From assembly GCA_022510785.1 (NCBI GenBank), contig JAFLSV010000001.1, forward strand, positions 62,001 through 126,000: a stretch of 64,000 nucleotides of DNA, read 5' to 3'. Made by a program: the position numbers and the translations under genes. This stretch comes from Desulfovibrionaceae bacterium (GTDB lineage: Bacteria; Desulfobacterota; Desulfovibrionia; Desulfovibrionales; Desulfovibrionaceae). The notes beneath the pieces are model-generated. The model ran no database searches. It was not told the origin of the DNA and saw only the letters and a program-made list of their open reading frames with translations. Shown here in pieces: positions 10,701 to 20,220 of the stretch; positions within the stretch are counted from its first letter, which is position 1, and each line of letters begins with the position of its first letter.

Positions 10701-11207
10701 ATGCGTGACATGGCGGAACAGGGCGCGGAACAGGGCAGGGTCAGCTGGCCCCAGTATTTTATGCGCATCGCCTGGCTTGTGGCGGAACGCTCCACCTGCC
10801 TGCGCAGAAGGGTGGGGGCAGTGGCGGTTAAAGATCGGCGCATCCTCGCGACGGGCTATAACGGCGCGCCGGCTGGCGTGCGGCATTGTCTGGAGGTGGG
10901 GTGCCTGCGCCAGCAAATGGCCATTCCGTCCGGGCAGCGCCACGAAATGTGCCGGGGGCTGCACGCTGAGCAGAATGTCATTATCCAGGCCGCCATTCAC
11001 GGGGTATCCCTGGCCGGGGCCGAACTGTACTGCACAACGCAGCCGTGTCTGATCTGCACCAAGATGCTGATCAACTGCGGCATCAGCACGGTCTGGCATT
11101 CTGAAAGCTACCCCGATTCACTGGGCGAGGCTATGGCCGCAGAGGCTGGAATGCGCATGGAACTGTTGCCGCTGGAATCCGCTCCGCCCTATGGAGTAAG
11201 CCTGTGA
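10701..11207 (+). CDS. dCMP deaminase family protein (ComEB-like)
   Basis: [44 protein letters not shown]; start uncertain (10674-10710). Confidence 0.88.
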   Translation: MRDMAEQGAEQGRVSWPQYFMRIAWLVAERSTCLRRRVGAVAVKDRRILATGYNGAPAGVRHCLEVGCLRQQMAIPSGQRHEMCRGLHAEQNVIIQAAIHGVSLAGAELYCTTQPCLICTKMLINCGISTVWHSESYPDSLGEAMAAEAGMRMELLPLESAPPYGVSL

Positions 11208-12340
11208 ACGAGTCCCCCTACGCCCCATTTATGCGCGAAGCTCTGGCCCTGGCTGAACAGGGCCGCTGGCGCGCCGCTCCCAATCCCACGGTGGGGGCGG
11301 TACTGGTACGGGACGGACACATCATGGCCCGGGGCTGGCATGCGGCGTATGGCAGGGATCACGCTGAGACTGCCTGTCTTAAGGATGCCGCCGCCCACGG
11401 TGTGGATCCGGCGCAATGCACGCTTGTCGTCACGCTGGAACCCTGCAATCACCAGGGACTGACCCCTCCCTGCACCGACGCCGTGCTCGCGGCGGGTATC
11501 CGCCATGTGGTGATTGGCATGGCCGACGTCAATCCCGGAGCCTCGGGCGGGGCGGAACGGCTGCGCGAGGCCGGCGTCACGGTGGATATGGGCGTTCTTG
11601 AAGAGGAATGCCGTGACTCGATGGCTGATTTTCTGGTGTGGCAGACCACGGAACGTCCCTATGTGGTGCTCAAGATGGCCGCCACACTGGACGGCCGTAT
11701 CGCCACGCGCTCAGGGCATGCCCAGCGCATTTCGGGCGAACAATCGCGGCAGCGGGTCATGGCCCTGCGTGAAGGGGTAGGGCTGGCCGGGGGGGCCGTC
11801 CTGGTGGGGGGCAATACCTTTGCCCTTGACAACCCGCGCCTGACCGCCCGCACCCCCACCGCCGCGCGCCAGCCGCTGGCGGCTGTGGCCACATCACGCC
11901 TGCCCGGCATGGTTCCCGCCTTTCATCTTATTCAGGAGCGCCCGCAGGACTGTGTTTTTTTCAGTTCCGCAGCGCAGGCCGCTTCACCCAGTGCCGTGGC
12001 GTTGAAGGCCCGTGGCGTTCGTGTGTATGGTCTGGACAGAGCGCCGTCGGGACGCGGCCTTGATGTAGGGCAGCTGCTTGCCACGCTGAGGGCCGAGGAG
12101 CACTGCTTGTATGTTCTGTGCGAGGGGGGCGCCCGAATGGGCTTTTCCCTGCTGGAGCAGGGGGTGGTGGACGAATTTTTGCTGCATCTGGCGCCGGTGG
12201 TTCTTGGCGACGAAGAAGCCAAGCCCCTGTTTGCCGGGCGTCATGTGGATTCCATCGAGGAGGGGCTGCGCATGCACCTGACCTCGATGGATGTCCTGGG
12301 CGGTGATGTGCGGCTCAGTTTTCGGCCGGTGCGGGACTGA
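11204..12340 (+). CDS. ribD: bifunctional diaminohydroxyphosphoribosylaminopyrimidine deaminase / 5-amino-6-(5-phosphoribosylamino)uracil reductase
   Basis: [50 protein letters not shown]. Confidence 0.96.
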   Translation: MNESPYAPFMREALALAEQGRWRAAPNPTVGAVLVRDGHIMARGWHAAYGRDHAETACLKDAAAHGVDPAQCTLVVTLEPCNHQGLTPPCTDAVLAAGIRHVVIGMADVNPGASGGAERLREAGVTVDMGVLEEECRDSMADFLVWQTTERPYVVLKMAATLDGRIATRSGHAQRISGEQSRQRVMALREGVGLAGGAVLVGGNTFALDNPRLTARTPTAARQPLAAVATSRLPGMVPAFHLIQERPQDCVFFSSAAQAASPSAVALKARGVRVYGLDRAPSGRGLDVGQLLATLRAEEHCLYVLCEGGARMGFSLLEQGVVDEFLLHLAPVVLGDEEAKPLFAGRHVDSIEEGLRMHLTSMDVLGGDVRLSFRPVRD

Positions 12341-12341
12341 C

Positions 12342-13031
12342 ATGTTTACCGGACTTGTGCACGGACAGGGTGAGGTGACCGCCCTGGAACGACACGGCGG
12401 GCAAATGCGCCTGCGCCTGCGTCCCTTGTTTGCGCTGCCGGATCCGCGCGTGGGGGAATCCATGGCCGTGAACGGCGCGTGCCTTACCCTTGAAAGCTGG
12501 GACGCCTCGTCGGGCAGCTTTGCCGTGTACGCTTCCATGGAAACTGTGAGCCGCACGTCACTGAATGGTCTGCGCGCTGGTGCGCGCGTCAATCTGGAAC
12601 GTGCTCTGGCCGTGGGAGATCGCCTGGGCGGGCATCTGGTCAGCGGGCATGTGGATACGGTAGCCCGTGTCAAGGGGCTCAGGCCGGCGGGTGATTCGCG
12701 CTGGTGCCGCCTGGTGTTTGACCCTGAGTGGAGCGCCCAGATCATTCCCAAGGGATCAGTGGCCCTGGACGGCATCAGCCTGACGGTCAACGCCTGCGGG
12801 CCAGGCTGGCTGGAAGTCAACGTCATCCCGGAAACCTGGCGGGTCACGACGGTGTCGGCCTGGGCGGAAGGCCATGCCGTCAACCTGGAAACGGATATGA
12901 TAGGCAAATATGTCCAGCATCTGCTGGCTCTTTGTACCCGCGGCGGAGCGGCGAAAGAACAGGAGGAACGCTCCGCTTCGGCGGGAGTCACGCTTGAGCT
13001 TTTGCGGGAGCATGGTTTTCTTGGTCTCTGA
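12342..13031 (+). CDS. ribE: riboflavin synthase alpha subunit
   Basis: MFTGLVHGQGEV, MAVNGACLTL, GGHLVSGHVD; start at ATG 12342. Confidence 0.95.
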   Translation: MFTGLVHGQGEVTALERHGGQMRLRLRPLFALPDPRVGESMAVNGACLTLESWDASSGSFAVYASMETVSRTSLNGLRAGARVNLERALAVGDRLGGHLVSGHVDTVARVKGLRPAGDSRWCRLVFDPEWSAQIIPKGSVALDGISLTVNACGPGWLEVNVIPETWRVTTVSAWAEGHAVNLETDMIGKYVQHLLALCTRGGAAKEQEERSASAGVTLELLREHGFLGL

Positions 13032-13043
13032 GGCCGGAACGAG

Positions 13044-14297
13044 GTGAGCGATATGCCTGTGTGCAGCATTGAAACAGCCATTGAGGATATACGTCAGGGC
13101 AAGATGATCATTCTGGTGGATGACGAGGACAGGGAAAACGAGGGTGATCTCACCATCGCCGCCCAGTTCGTCACACCGGATGTCATCAATTTCATGGCCA
13201 GATACGGTCGTGGGCTCATCTGCCTGCCCATGGCCCCGGAAATGGCGGATGCGCTCGGACTGCCGCTTATGACCCAGCGGAACGGATCGCGCTTTGGCAC
13301 CAATTTCACGGTGTCCATTGAGGCGCGCGAAGGCGTGACCACGGGTATTTCCGCGGCCGATCGGGCTCACACAGTCCAGACAGCCGTGGCCGACGGCGCG
13401 CGGCCTGATGATTTGGTGACTCCGGGGCATATTTTTCCCCTGCGCGCCCATCCGGGCGGCGTTCTGATGCGGGCCGGACAGACGGAAGGCAGTGTGGATC
13501 TGGCCAGGCTGGCCGGACTCAAGCCTGCCGCCGTCATTTGCGAGATCATGCGCGACGATGGCGAAATGGCCAGGATGCCGGATTTGGAACTTTTTGCGGA
13601 AAAGCACGGGCTGCACATTGCCGCCAACAAGGATATTATCCGCTACCGCATGGACAGGGGGCAGGTGGCGGTACGCCGGGTGGCCGAAGCCGACATGCCC
13701 ACGCGATACGGTCATTTCCATATCATCGCCTACGAAAATTCTCTCGACAACCAGACCCATGTGGCCCTGTACAAGGGCGATGTGGGCAATGGGGAACCTG
13801 TTCTGGTGCGAATGCACAGTGAGTGCCTTACAGGCGATGTGTTCGGATCACGCCGCTGTGACTGCGGCGGACAGCTGGCCGCCGCCATGCGCCGGATCGA
13901 GAGCGAGGGCCGGGGCGCCGTGCTGTATATGCGGCAGGAAGGGCGCGGCATAGGCCTGGCCAATAAGATCAAGGCCTACGCCCTGCAGGACGATGGGCTG
14001 GATACGGTGGAAGCCAACAGGCGGCTGGGGTTCCGCCCCGACTTGCGTGATTATGGTGTAGGCGCGCAGATGCTGGTGGATCTGGGTATTCATTCCCTCC
14101 GTCTTTTGACCAATAACCCGCGCAAGATAGTGGGTCTTGCGGGGTATGGACTGCGTATTGTGGAACGGATACCCATTGAACTGGAGCCCTGCGAGGAAAA
14201 CGAAGACTATTTGTGGACCAAAAAGGAAAAAATGGGGCACCTGCTTGAGCTGGTTCATCCCAGGCATGATGCTCCCCGCGAGAAATGCCGAGGTTAA
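13044..14297 (+). CDS. ribBA: 3,4-dihydroxy-2-butanone-4-phosphate synthase / GTP cyclohydrolase II
   Basis: [54 protein letters not shown]. Confidence 0.97.
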   Translation: MSDMPVCSIETAIEDIRQGKMIILVDDEDRENEGDLTIAAQFVTPDVINFMARYGRGLICLPMAPEMADALGLPLMTQRNGSRFGTNFTVSIEAREGVTTGISAADRAHTVQTAVADGARPDDLVTPGHIFPLRAHPGGVLMRAGQTEGSVDLARLAGLKPAAVICEIMRDDGEMARMPDLELFAEKHGLHIAANKDIIRYRMDRGQVAVRRVAEADMPTRYGHFHIIAYENSLDNQTHVALYKGDVGNGEPVLVRMHSECLTGDVFGSRRCDCGGQLAAAMRRIESEGRGAVLYMRQEGRGIGLANKIKAYALQDDGLDTVEANRRLGFRPDLRDYGVGAQMLVDLGIHSLRLLTNNPRKIVGLAGYGLRIVERIPIELEPCEENEDYLWTKKEKMGHLLELVHPRHDAPREKCRG

Positions 14298-14333
14298 CGG
14301 ACACACTTTCCAGACAGGGGAAAAGGAACACAT

Positions 14334-14804
14334 ATGGAAGAAATCAGAACTCTTCAGGGGCGGATGGATGCCGCAGGTCTCAAAATTGTCCTGGTGGCTA
14401 CCCGTTTTAATGATTTTATGGTCGATCATCTCATTGGGGGCGCGGTGGATTATCTTACCCGCCACGGCGCCGCCAGGGAAAATTTGACCCTGGTGCGTGT
14501 TCCCGGAGCCTTTGAACTGCCGGTCGTGTGCAAGCGCCTGGCGGCTTCGGGAAAGTACAACGGCATTGTGGCCCTGGGCGCGGTTATCCGCGGGGCCACG
14601 CCGCATTTTGATTTTGTGGCCGCCGAGGCTGCCAAGGGCATTGCCCATGTGTCCCTGGAAAGCGGGGTGCCCATTGGTTTTGGCCTGCTGACCACCGATA
14701 CCATGGAGCAGGCCATAGAACGTTCGGGCAGCAAGGGCGGCAACAAGGGAGTGGAGGCCGCCTCCGCGCTTCTGGAAACCATCCGCGTGCTGGAACAGAT
14801 ATAG
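14334..14804 (+). CDS. ribH: 6,7-dimethyl-8-ribityllumazine synthase
   Basis: [46 protein letters not shown]. Confidence 0.97.
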   Translation: MEEIRTLQGRMDAAGLKIVLVATRFNDFMVDHLIGGAVDYLTRHGAARENLTLVRVPGAFELPVVCKRLAASGKYNGIVALGAVIRGATPHFDFVAAEAAKGIAHVSLESGVPIGFGLLTTDTMEQAIERSGSKGGNKGVEAASALLETIRVLEQI

Positions 14805-14836
14805 ATTCTGGTTTCGCTGAAGTTCCAGGATCACTC

Positions 14837-15334
14837 ATGGCCTTCGCCCCGGGAGATATCATGCCGCAAAAAACACCGCCGCGCCGTGTGTCGCGCGGCC
14901 TGGCCTTTCAAACCCTGTACGGGCAGGAATTTGTGTCCAGCCCTGACAGCGCTGATTTACGCCGGGCGTTCATGGCTGTGCCCCGGCAGACGGACGTTCA
15001 GGATGAAGGAGCTCCGACGGGGGAAGCTGACGCTTTTGCCTGGGAGCTGGTGGAAGGTGTATGGCAAAGACGTGCCGAACTGGACGATATCATCGCCCGG
15101 TTTGCCCATAACTGGCGGCTGGAACGTGTGGGCCGCGTAGAGCTGGCCGTGTTGCGGCTGGCCGTCTACGAGATGCTCTATCGGCCCGATGTGCCCGCGA
15201 AAGCCGCTCTGAACGAAGCTTTGGAACTGGAGCGCCAGTATGGCGAAGAAAAGTCGCGTATCTTTGTCAATGGCGTTCTGGATGCCGTGGTCAAGGCTCT
15301 GGATAAGGGCGAGTTGCGTCCTGTGACATGCTGA
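14837..15334 (+). CDS. nusB: transcription antitermination factor NusB
   Basis: LAFQTLYGQEF, LAVLRLAVYEMLYRPDVPAKAALNEALELERQYGEEKSRIFVNGVLD; start may be 14861. Confidence 0.94.
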   Translation: MAFAPGDIMPQKTPPRRVSRGLAFQTLYGQEFVSSPDSADLRRAFMAVPRQTDVQDEGAPTGEADAFAWELVEGVWQRRAELDDIIARFAHNWRLERVGRVELAVLRLAVYEMLYRPDVPAKAALNEALELERQYGEEKSRIFVNGVLDAVVKALDKGELRPVTC

Positions 15335-15387
15335 AACGCGGGGCATCTCCTCTTTTTTCGATTTCTAGCAATGCTTGAGGATGTGGC

Positions 15388-17895
15388 ATGACTCTCTCTT
15401 CCCGTTATGACCCCCAACCCCTGGAAGAAAAATGGCAGAAGCGCTGGGCGGAGCGCGGCGAATTCAATGCGGATCCGGATGCTGTCAAGCCCAAGTATTA
15501 TGTGCTGGAAATGTTTCCCTATCCTTCCGGCAACATTCACATGGGCCATGTCCGCAACTATTCCATCGGTGATGTTGTTGCCCGCTTTCGCCGCATGCAG
15601 GGCTATAATGTTCTGCATCCCATTGGATGGGATGCATTCGGCCTGCCGGCGGAAAACGCGGCCATCAAGCATGGCGTGCATCCGGCCGAATGGACATACT
15701 CCAATATTGCCAATATGCGCACCCAGCTCAAGCGCCTGGGCTATTCCTATGACTGGCGGCGTGAAGTGGCAACCTGTCATCCTGAATACTACCGCTGGGA
15801 GCAGGCTTTTTTCCTGCGCTGGCTGGAAAAGGGCCTGGTGTATCGCAAAAAGGCCGCCCAGAACTGGTGCCCCCAATGCCACACGGTGCTTGCCAACGAA
15901 CAGGTGGAAGAAGGCCGGTGCTGGCGCTGTGACAGCCCTGTGGAGCAAAAGGATCTCACGCAGTGGTTTTTAAAGATCACCGCCTATGCTGATGAATTGC
16001 TGGAAGATTTGAAGCAGCTGGACGGCGGCTGGCCAGATCGTGTGCTGTCCATGCAGCGCAACTGGATAGGCAAGTCCGTTGGGGCGGAAATTCTCTTCCC
16101 CCTGGAGGGGCGCGAGGGCGAGGTTCGGGTGTTCACCACCCGCCCGGACACGGTGTTCGGAGTGAGCTTTATGACCCTGGCCCCGGAGCATCCTCTGGTG
16201 GAATCGCTGATTGCCGGACGGCCTGACGAACATGAGCTCCGAAGCTTTATCGAGAAGACCCGCAATATGGATCGCCTGGATCGGCAATCCGATCTGCTGG
16301 AAAAAGAGGGTGTCTTCACCGGAGCCTATTGCCTCAACCCCTTTACAGGCGAGCGTATTCCCATCTGGCTGGGTAATTTTGTGCTGGCCGAATACGGCAC
16401 CGGCGCGGTCATGGCCGTGCCCGCTCACGATCAGCGGGACTTCGATTTCGCCCGGAAATACGGGCTTGATATCCGGGTCGTCATCCAGCCTGAAGGGCAG
16501 ATCCTGAATCCTGACAGCATGGAAGCCGCCTGGACTGAACCGGGCACCATGGTTCATTCTGGAGAGTTTGACGCTTTGCCCAATGAAGAGGGCAAGGCCG
16601 CCGTGATTGCGGCTTTGGAGAAAATGGGCAAGGGCCGGCGCACAGTCAACTGGCGCTTGCGGGACTGGAATATTTCGCGCCAGCGTTACTGGGGCGCTCC
16701 TATCCCTGTGGTATACTGCGAGCAGTGCGGCATGGTGCCCGTTCCGGAAAGCGAGCTGCCCGTCCTGCTGCCGCTTGATGTTAAAACCTGCGACGATGGC
16801 CGTTCGCCTCTGCCCGATTTCACGTCCTTTGTGGAAACTGTCTGCCCGCGCTGCGGCAAACCCGCGCGGAGGGAGACGGATACCATGGATACCTTTGTGG
16901 AGTCGTCCTGGTATTTCGCTCGGTTCACCCATGCCCGTGATGACACGCAGGCTGTTGACAAGGACGCCCTCAGCTACTGGCTGCCGGTGGATCAGTATAT
17001 TGGCGGAGTGGAGCACGCCATCCTGCATTTGCTGTATTCGCGCTTTTTTACCAAAGTTCTGCGCGATCTTGGCTATTATCCGGCCCAGCTGAACGAACCC
17101 TTCACCAATCTGCTGACCCAGGGCATGGTTCTGAAAAACGGCAGCAAGATGTCCAAGTCCAAGGGCAATACGGTGGAGCCGTCGGAGATGATCGCCAGGT
17201 ACGGCGCTGATACCGTGCGTCTGTTCTGCCTGTTCGCCGCGCCGCCGGAACGGGATTTCGACTGGAGCGAAACAGGCATTGAAGGGGCGCATCGTTTTCT
17301 GGGCCGCGTGTGGCGTCTGTTTGCGGAGCTGCGTCCGGCCCTGTCTCCGGTTTCCGCCTGCTCCTCGGCGGCAAAAGCCGCAGTGGTGCCCGCGGCCCGT
17401 GAACTGCGTCTGCGGGAACACGCCACGGTCAAAAAGGTAGGCGAAGACATCGGCAACCGCTATCAGTTCAACACGGCTATTGCCGCGATTATGGAACTGG
17501 TCAATGCCCTGTATCTGACCAGGGACGAGCTGGCTCAGACTGACGCTGGCCGCAGTGTTCTTTCTTCGGCCATGGCCACGGTGCTGACCCTTCTTTTCCC
17601 CTTCACCCCTCATCTGTGCGAGGAATTGTGGGAAGATTTGGGGCATGAGGATTCTCTGGCCAGGGAAGGATGGCCGCAGTGGATGGAAGATGCCCTGCGG
17701 CGCGATGTGATGACGGTGGTGGTGCAAATTAACGGCAAGTTGCGCGGCAAGCTCGAAGCGGCCGCCGATACTTCCCGCGAGGAGCTGGAGAGGATGGCTT
17801 TGGCGGAACCCAACATTGCCCGGCATCTGGAGGGATTGACAGTGCGCAAGATCGTCGTGGTGCCCGGCAAACTGATCAATGTGGTGGCCGGATGA
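15388..17895 (+). CDS. leuS: leucyl-tRNA synthetase
   Basis: [41 protein letters not shown]. Confidence 0.98.
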   Translation: MTLSSRYDPQPLEEKWQKRWAERGEFNADPDAVKPKYYVLEMFPYPSGNIHMGHVRNYSIGDVVARFRRMQGYNVLHPIGWDAFGLPAENAAIKHGVHPAEWTYSNIANMRTQLKRLGYSYDWRREVATCHPEYYRWEQAFFLRWLEKGLVYRKKAAQNWCPQCHTVLANEQVEEGRCWRCDSPVEQKDLTQWFLKITAYADELLEDLKQLDGGWPDRVLSMQRNWIGKSVGAEILFPLEGREGEVRVFTTRPDTVFGVSFMTLAPEHPLVESLIAGRPDEHELRSFIEKTRNMDRLDRQSDLLEKEGVFTGAYCLNPFTGERIPIWLGNFVLAEYGTGAVMAVPAHDQRDFDFARKYGLDIRVVIQPEGQILNPDSMEAAWTEPGTMVHSGEFDALPNEEGKAAVIAALEKMGKGRRTVNWRLRDWNISRQRYWGAPIPVVYCEQCGMVPVPESELPVLLPLDVKTCDDGRSPLPDFTSFVETVCPRCGKPARRETDTMDTFVESSWYFARFTHARDDTQAVDKDALSYWLPVDQYIGGVEHAILHLLYSRFFTKVLRDLGYYPAQLNEPFTNLLTQGMVLKNGSKMSKSKGNTVEPSEMIARYGADTVRLFCLFAAPPERDFDWSETGIEGAHRFLGRVWRLFAELRPALSPVSACSSAAKAAVVPAARELRLREHATVKKVGEDIGNRYQFNTAIAAIMELVNALYLTRDELAQTDAGRSVLSSAMATVLTLLFPFTPHLCEELWEDLGHEDSLAREGWPQWMEDALRRDVMTVVVQINGKLRGKLEAAADTSREELERMALAEPNIARHLEGLTVRKIVVVPGKLINVVAG

Positions 17896-18398
17896 TGGCA
17901 CGGGTCTGCGGCGTCCTGGTTCTCTGCCTGCTGATGGTGGCCTGCGGCTATCAGTGGCAGGGCTTTGACAATCCAACGGTGGACAGCGTGCTGGGTGACG
18001 GCTCCAGCACGCTGAAAATAGACAGCGTGGAGCAGGTATCCATGTACCCATGGGTACCGTATTATCTGCGTTCCGTCATCCGGGATGAGGTCAACCTGCG
18101 CAAGCTGGCCCGCTGGGTGGATTCGGGCTATGCCGACTATACCATGAGCGTGCGTATGCCGTCATTTCTGATTCGATCCTATGTGAGTGACGCGGAAGAT
18201 GTCACGCTGCTTAATGCCGCCACGGTACAGCTGGAGATAGTGATCGCCAAGGGCACCACAGGCGAGGTGGTCTGGCGTTCCGGAGTGATTTCATACTCTG
18301 AAAACTATGAAAACATGCAGGAAAGCGTAGCCATACGCGAAGTTTTGATCCAGGCTGTGAATCGGGGCCTGGAGCGTATGCAGCAAAAGGGCTTTTGA
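17892..18398 (+). CDS. lptE: LPS-assembly lipoprotein LptE-like
   Basis: lipoprotein signal [15 protein letters not shown]; position between leuS and holA. Confidence 0.75.
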   Translation: MMARVCGVLVLCLLMVACGYQWQGFDNPTVDSVLGDGSSTLKIDSVEQVSMYPWVPYYLRSVIRDEVNLRKLARWVDSGYADYTMSVRMPSFLIRSYVSDAEDVTLLNAATVQLEIVIAKGTTGEVVWRSGVISYSENYENMQESVAIREVLIQAVNRGLERMQQKGF

Positions 18399-18471
18399 GC
18401 ACACCCGCTCCTGTGCCAGACGGCCATGTGGGCCTGACCTGTGGAGAGAACGGAGATACGCGCGAGGACGC

Positions 18472-19461
18472 ATGAAGATTCCCGGTTTTTATTTCTGTCT
18501 GTGCCCGGACAGCGCCCTGGCCCGCGAACATGCGGACGGTCTTCTGGAACGGGTGGACGCTTCCGGGCATCATGAAACGGGCCGGAAAAGGGAAGTCCGC
18601 ATCTTCTGGGCGGATGACGGTCTGGACGGACGCTTTTGGGAAGCGCTGACCATGCGGGGCCTGACGGATTGTCCACGCGCTTTGCTGGTGCGGGGGGCGC
18701 AAAATCTGCCGGCCGAGGTATGGAAAAAGCTGTCGGCCGTCCTGGGGACACCCAGGCCGGATATACTCCCCATATTTTTTCTGGAAAGTCCCTGGGAAAA
18801 GGGGCAGCCCAGGCTGCCGGCCCATATTGCCAAATTGCGCTGCCTCAAGTTCGCAGAGGAACAGGGCTGGGTGTGGCGTTCGCCAGGATTGGACGCCCGC
18901 GCCCTGCGCCCCTATATTCAGCAGCACGCGGCCTCTCGGGGCTTACGCCTGGAAGCCGGCGCGCTGGATGCGCTGTGCGCGGTGGTGACGCCCGACGCCA
19001 CAGCCGTGCGCGGCGTTCTGGAGCAGCTTGCGCTGGCTTCCCCGGCTTCCGCGGAAGGCAGGATAGGAACTGAGCTCATCCGGGCTATGGGCGGAAGCAC
19101 TCCGGAAGTTCTGATTTTTGAATTTATCCGCCATCTTCAGGCTGGCAATACGGCGGAAGTGTGGCGAACTGTGCTGCGCGAAGGGGACGGCGGGGAATCC
19201 CTGCTCTTTCCCCTGCTGGCGTTGCTGATTCGCGAAGCCAGACAGCTGTGGCAGATTCAGGCGGGGGAAAGCATCTGGCTGCCGCAGCAGACGGCCCATC
19301 TCAAGCGGAGTCTGGCATCCCGGCTGGGTACTTCCGGTCTGGCGCATCTGTTTGCCGTGTTGCTGGATGCCGAATGGGCCGTTAAATCGGGACGGCGCCA
19401 ACCGGTTCAGGCGCTGGAAGAGCTGGTGGGCAGCCTGACCCGGGTGTTCGCCTCCGCGTAG
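18472..19461 (+). CDS. holA: DNA polymerase III delta subunit
   Basis: weak but characteristic HolA architecture and leuS-lptE-holA order. Confidence 0.75.
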   Translation: MKIPGFYFCLCPDSALAREHADGLLERVDASGHHETGRKREVRIFWADDGLDGRFWEALTMRGLTDCPRALLVRGAQNLPAEVWKKLSAVLGTPRPDILPIFFLESPWEKGQPRLPAHIAKLRCLKFAEEQGWVWRSPGLDARALRPYIQQHAASRGLRLEAGALDALCAVVTPDATAVRGVLEQLALASPASAEGRIGTELIRAMGGSTPEVLIFEFIRHLQAGNTAEVWRTVLREGDGGESLLFPLLALLIREARQLWQIQAGESIWLPQQTAHLKRSLASRLGTSGLAHLFAVLLDAEWAVKSGRRQPVQALEELVGSLTRVFASA

Positions 19462-19500
19462 CGGATGCGTGACGTGCGGTCACGCAGAGGGACGACCCGC

Positions 19501-20184
19501 ATGAGCACTGTGGATAAAAAATACTGTACCGGCCACCGCGCCCGCCTGAGAAAGCGCTTTTTAAACGATCCACAGAGCGTCTATGGCTATGAAATGATGG
19601 AGCTGCTTCTTGGCTACGTCATCCGGCGGGCCGACACCAAGCCTCTGGCCAAGGAACTGGTGGAACGCTTTGGCGGTATCGCCGGTTTGCTGGACGCTCA
19701 TCCCACCGAGCGGAGAACCATACCCGGCCTGGGGCCTTCGACGGAAGTGTTTTTGGTTCTCCTGCGGGAAATCATTGCCCGCTACTTTGAAGAAACCGTA
19801 AAGAAAAAAACGGCCGTTACCCTGAACGACATCGCTCAGCTGGGGCGCTGCCGGCTGGCGGGATGTCCGCATGAGGAAGTGTGGGCCGCGGTGCTGGACA
19901 ATGGCAACAGACTGCTTACCTTTGAACGGATACACACAGGTTCCGTTGACCAGGTGCTGATATCGCCGCGTGAGGCCGTGGAACTGACGCTGAAATATAA
20001 GGCCAGCGCCCTGGTGCTGCTGCATAATCATCCGGGCGGCAGTTCACGTCCTTCCACGCTGGACACGGAAACGACAAACCGTCTTCGTCAGGCCATGAAG
20101 ATGGTAGGCTTGCGTCTTTTGGATCATCTCATCCTTGCGGATGGGCAGTGTTACAGCCTGATGACAGATAATCTGCTCGCATAG
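19501..20184 (+). CDS. radC: RadC/JAB domain DNA repair protein
   Basis: HHPGG-like LLHNHPGGSSRPS, LLDHLILADGQCYSL; start at ATG 19501. Confidence 0.93.
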   Translation: MSTVDKKYCTGHRARLRKRFLNDPQSVYGYEMMELLLGYVIRRADTKPLAKELVERFGGIAGLLDAHPTERRTIPGLGPSTEVFLVLLREIIARYFEETVKKKTAVTLNDIAQLGRCRLAGCPHEEVWAAVLDNGNRLLTFERIHTGSVDQVLISPREAVELTLKYKASALVLLHNHPGGSSRPSTLDTETTNRLRQAMKMVGLRLLDHLILADGQCYSLMTDNLLA

Positions 20185-20220
20185 CCCTTATGGGCTGGGG
20201 CAGTTTCAAAGAGTTAGACC

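Noticed and set aside
10536-11204. FMN riboswitch upstream of the rib genes
   Set aside because: rib genes follow glyA and a deaminase with short gaps; no RFN-like sequence was recognised.
11786-11818. G8 and G6 runs inside ribD as possible phase-variation tracts
   Set aside because: They lie in an essential-type biosynthetic gene, are in frame (Gly-rich GGAVLVGGN), and runs of this length are expected by chance in GC-rich coding DNA.
15970-18051. 693-aa minus-strand ORF opposite leuS
   Set aside because: Antisense shadow ORF of a GC-rich gene; the + strand clearly encodes LeuRS and the antisense product is low-complexity H/Q/G/R-rich.
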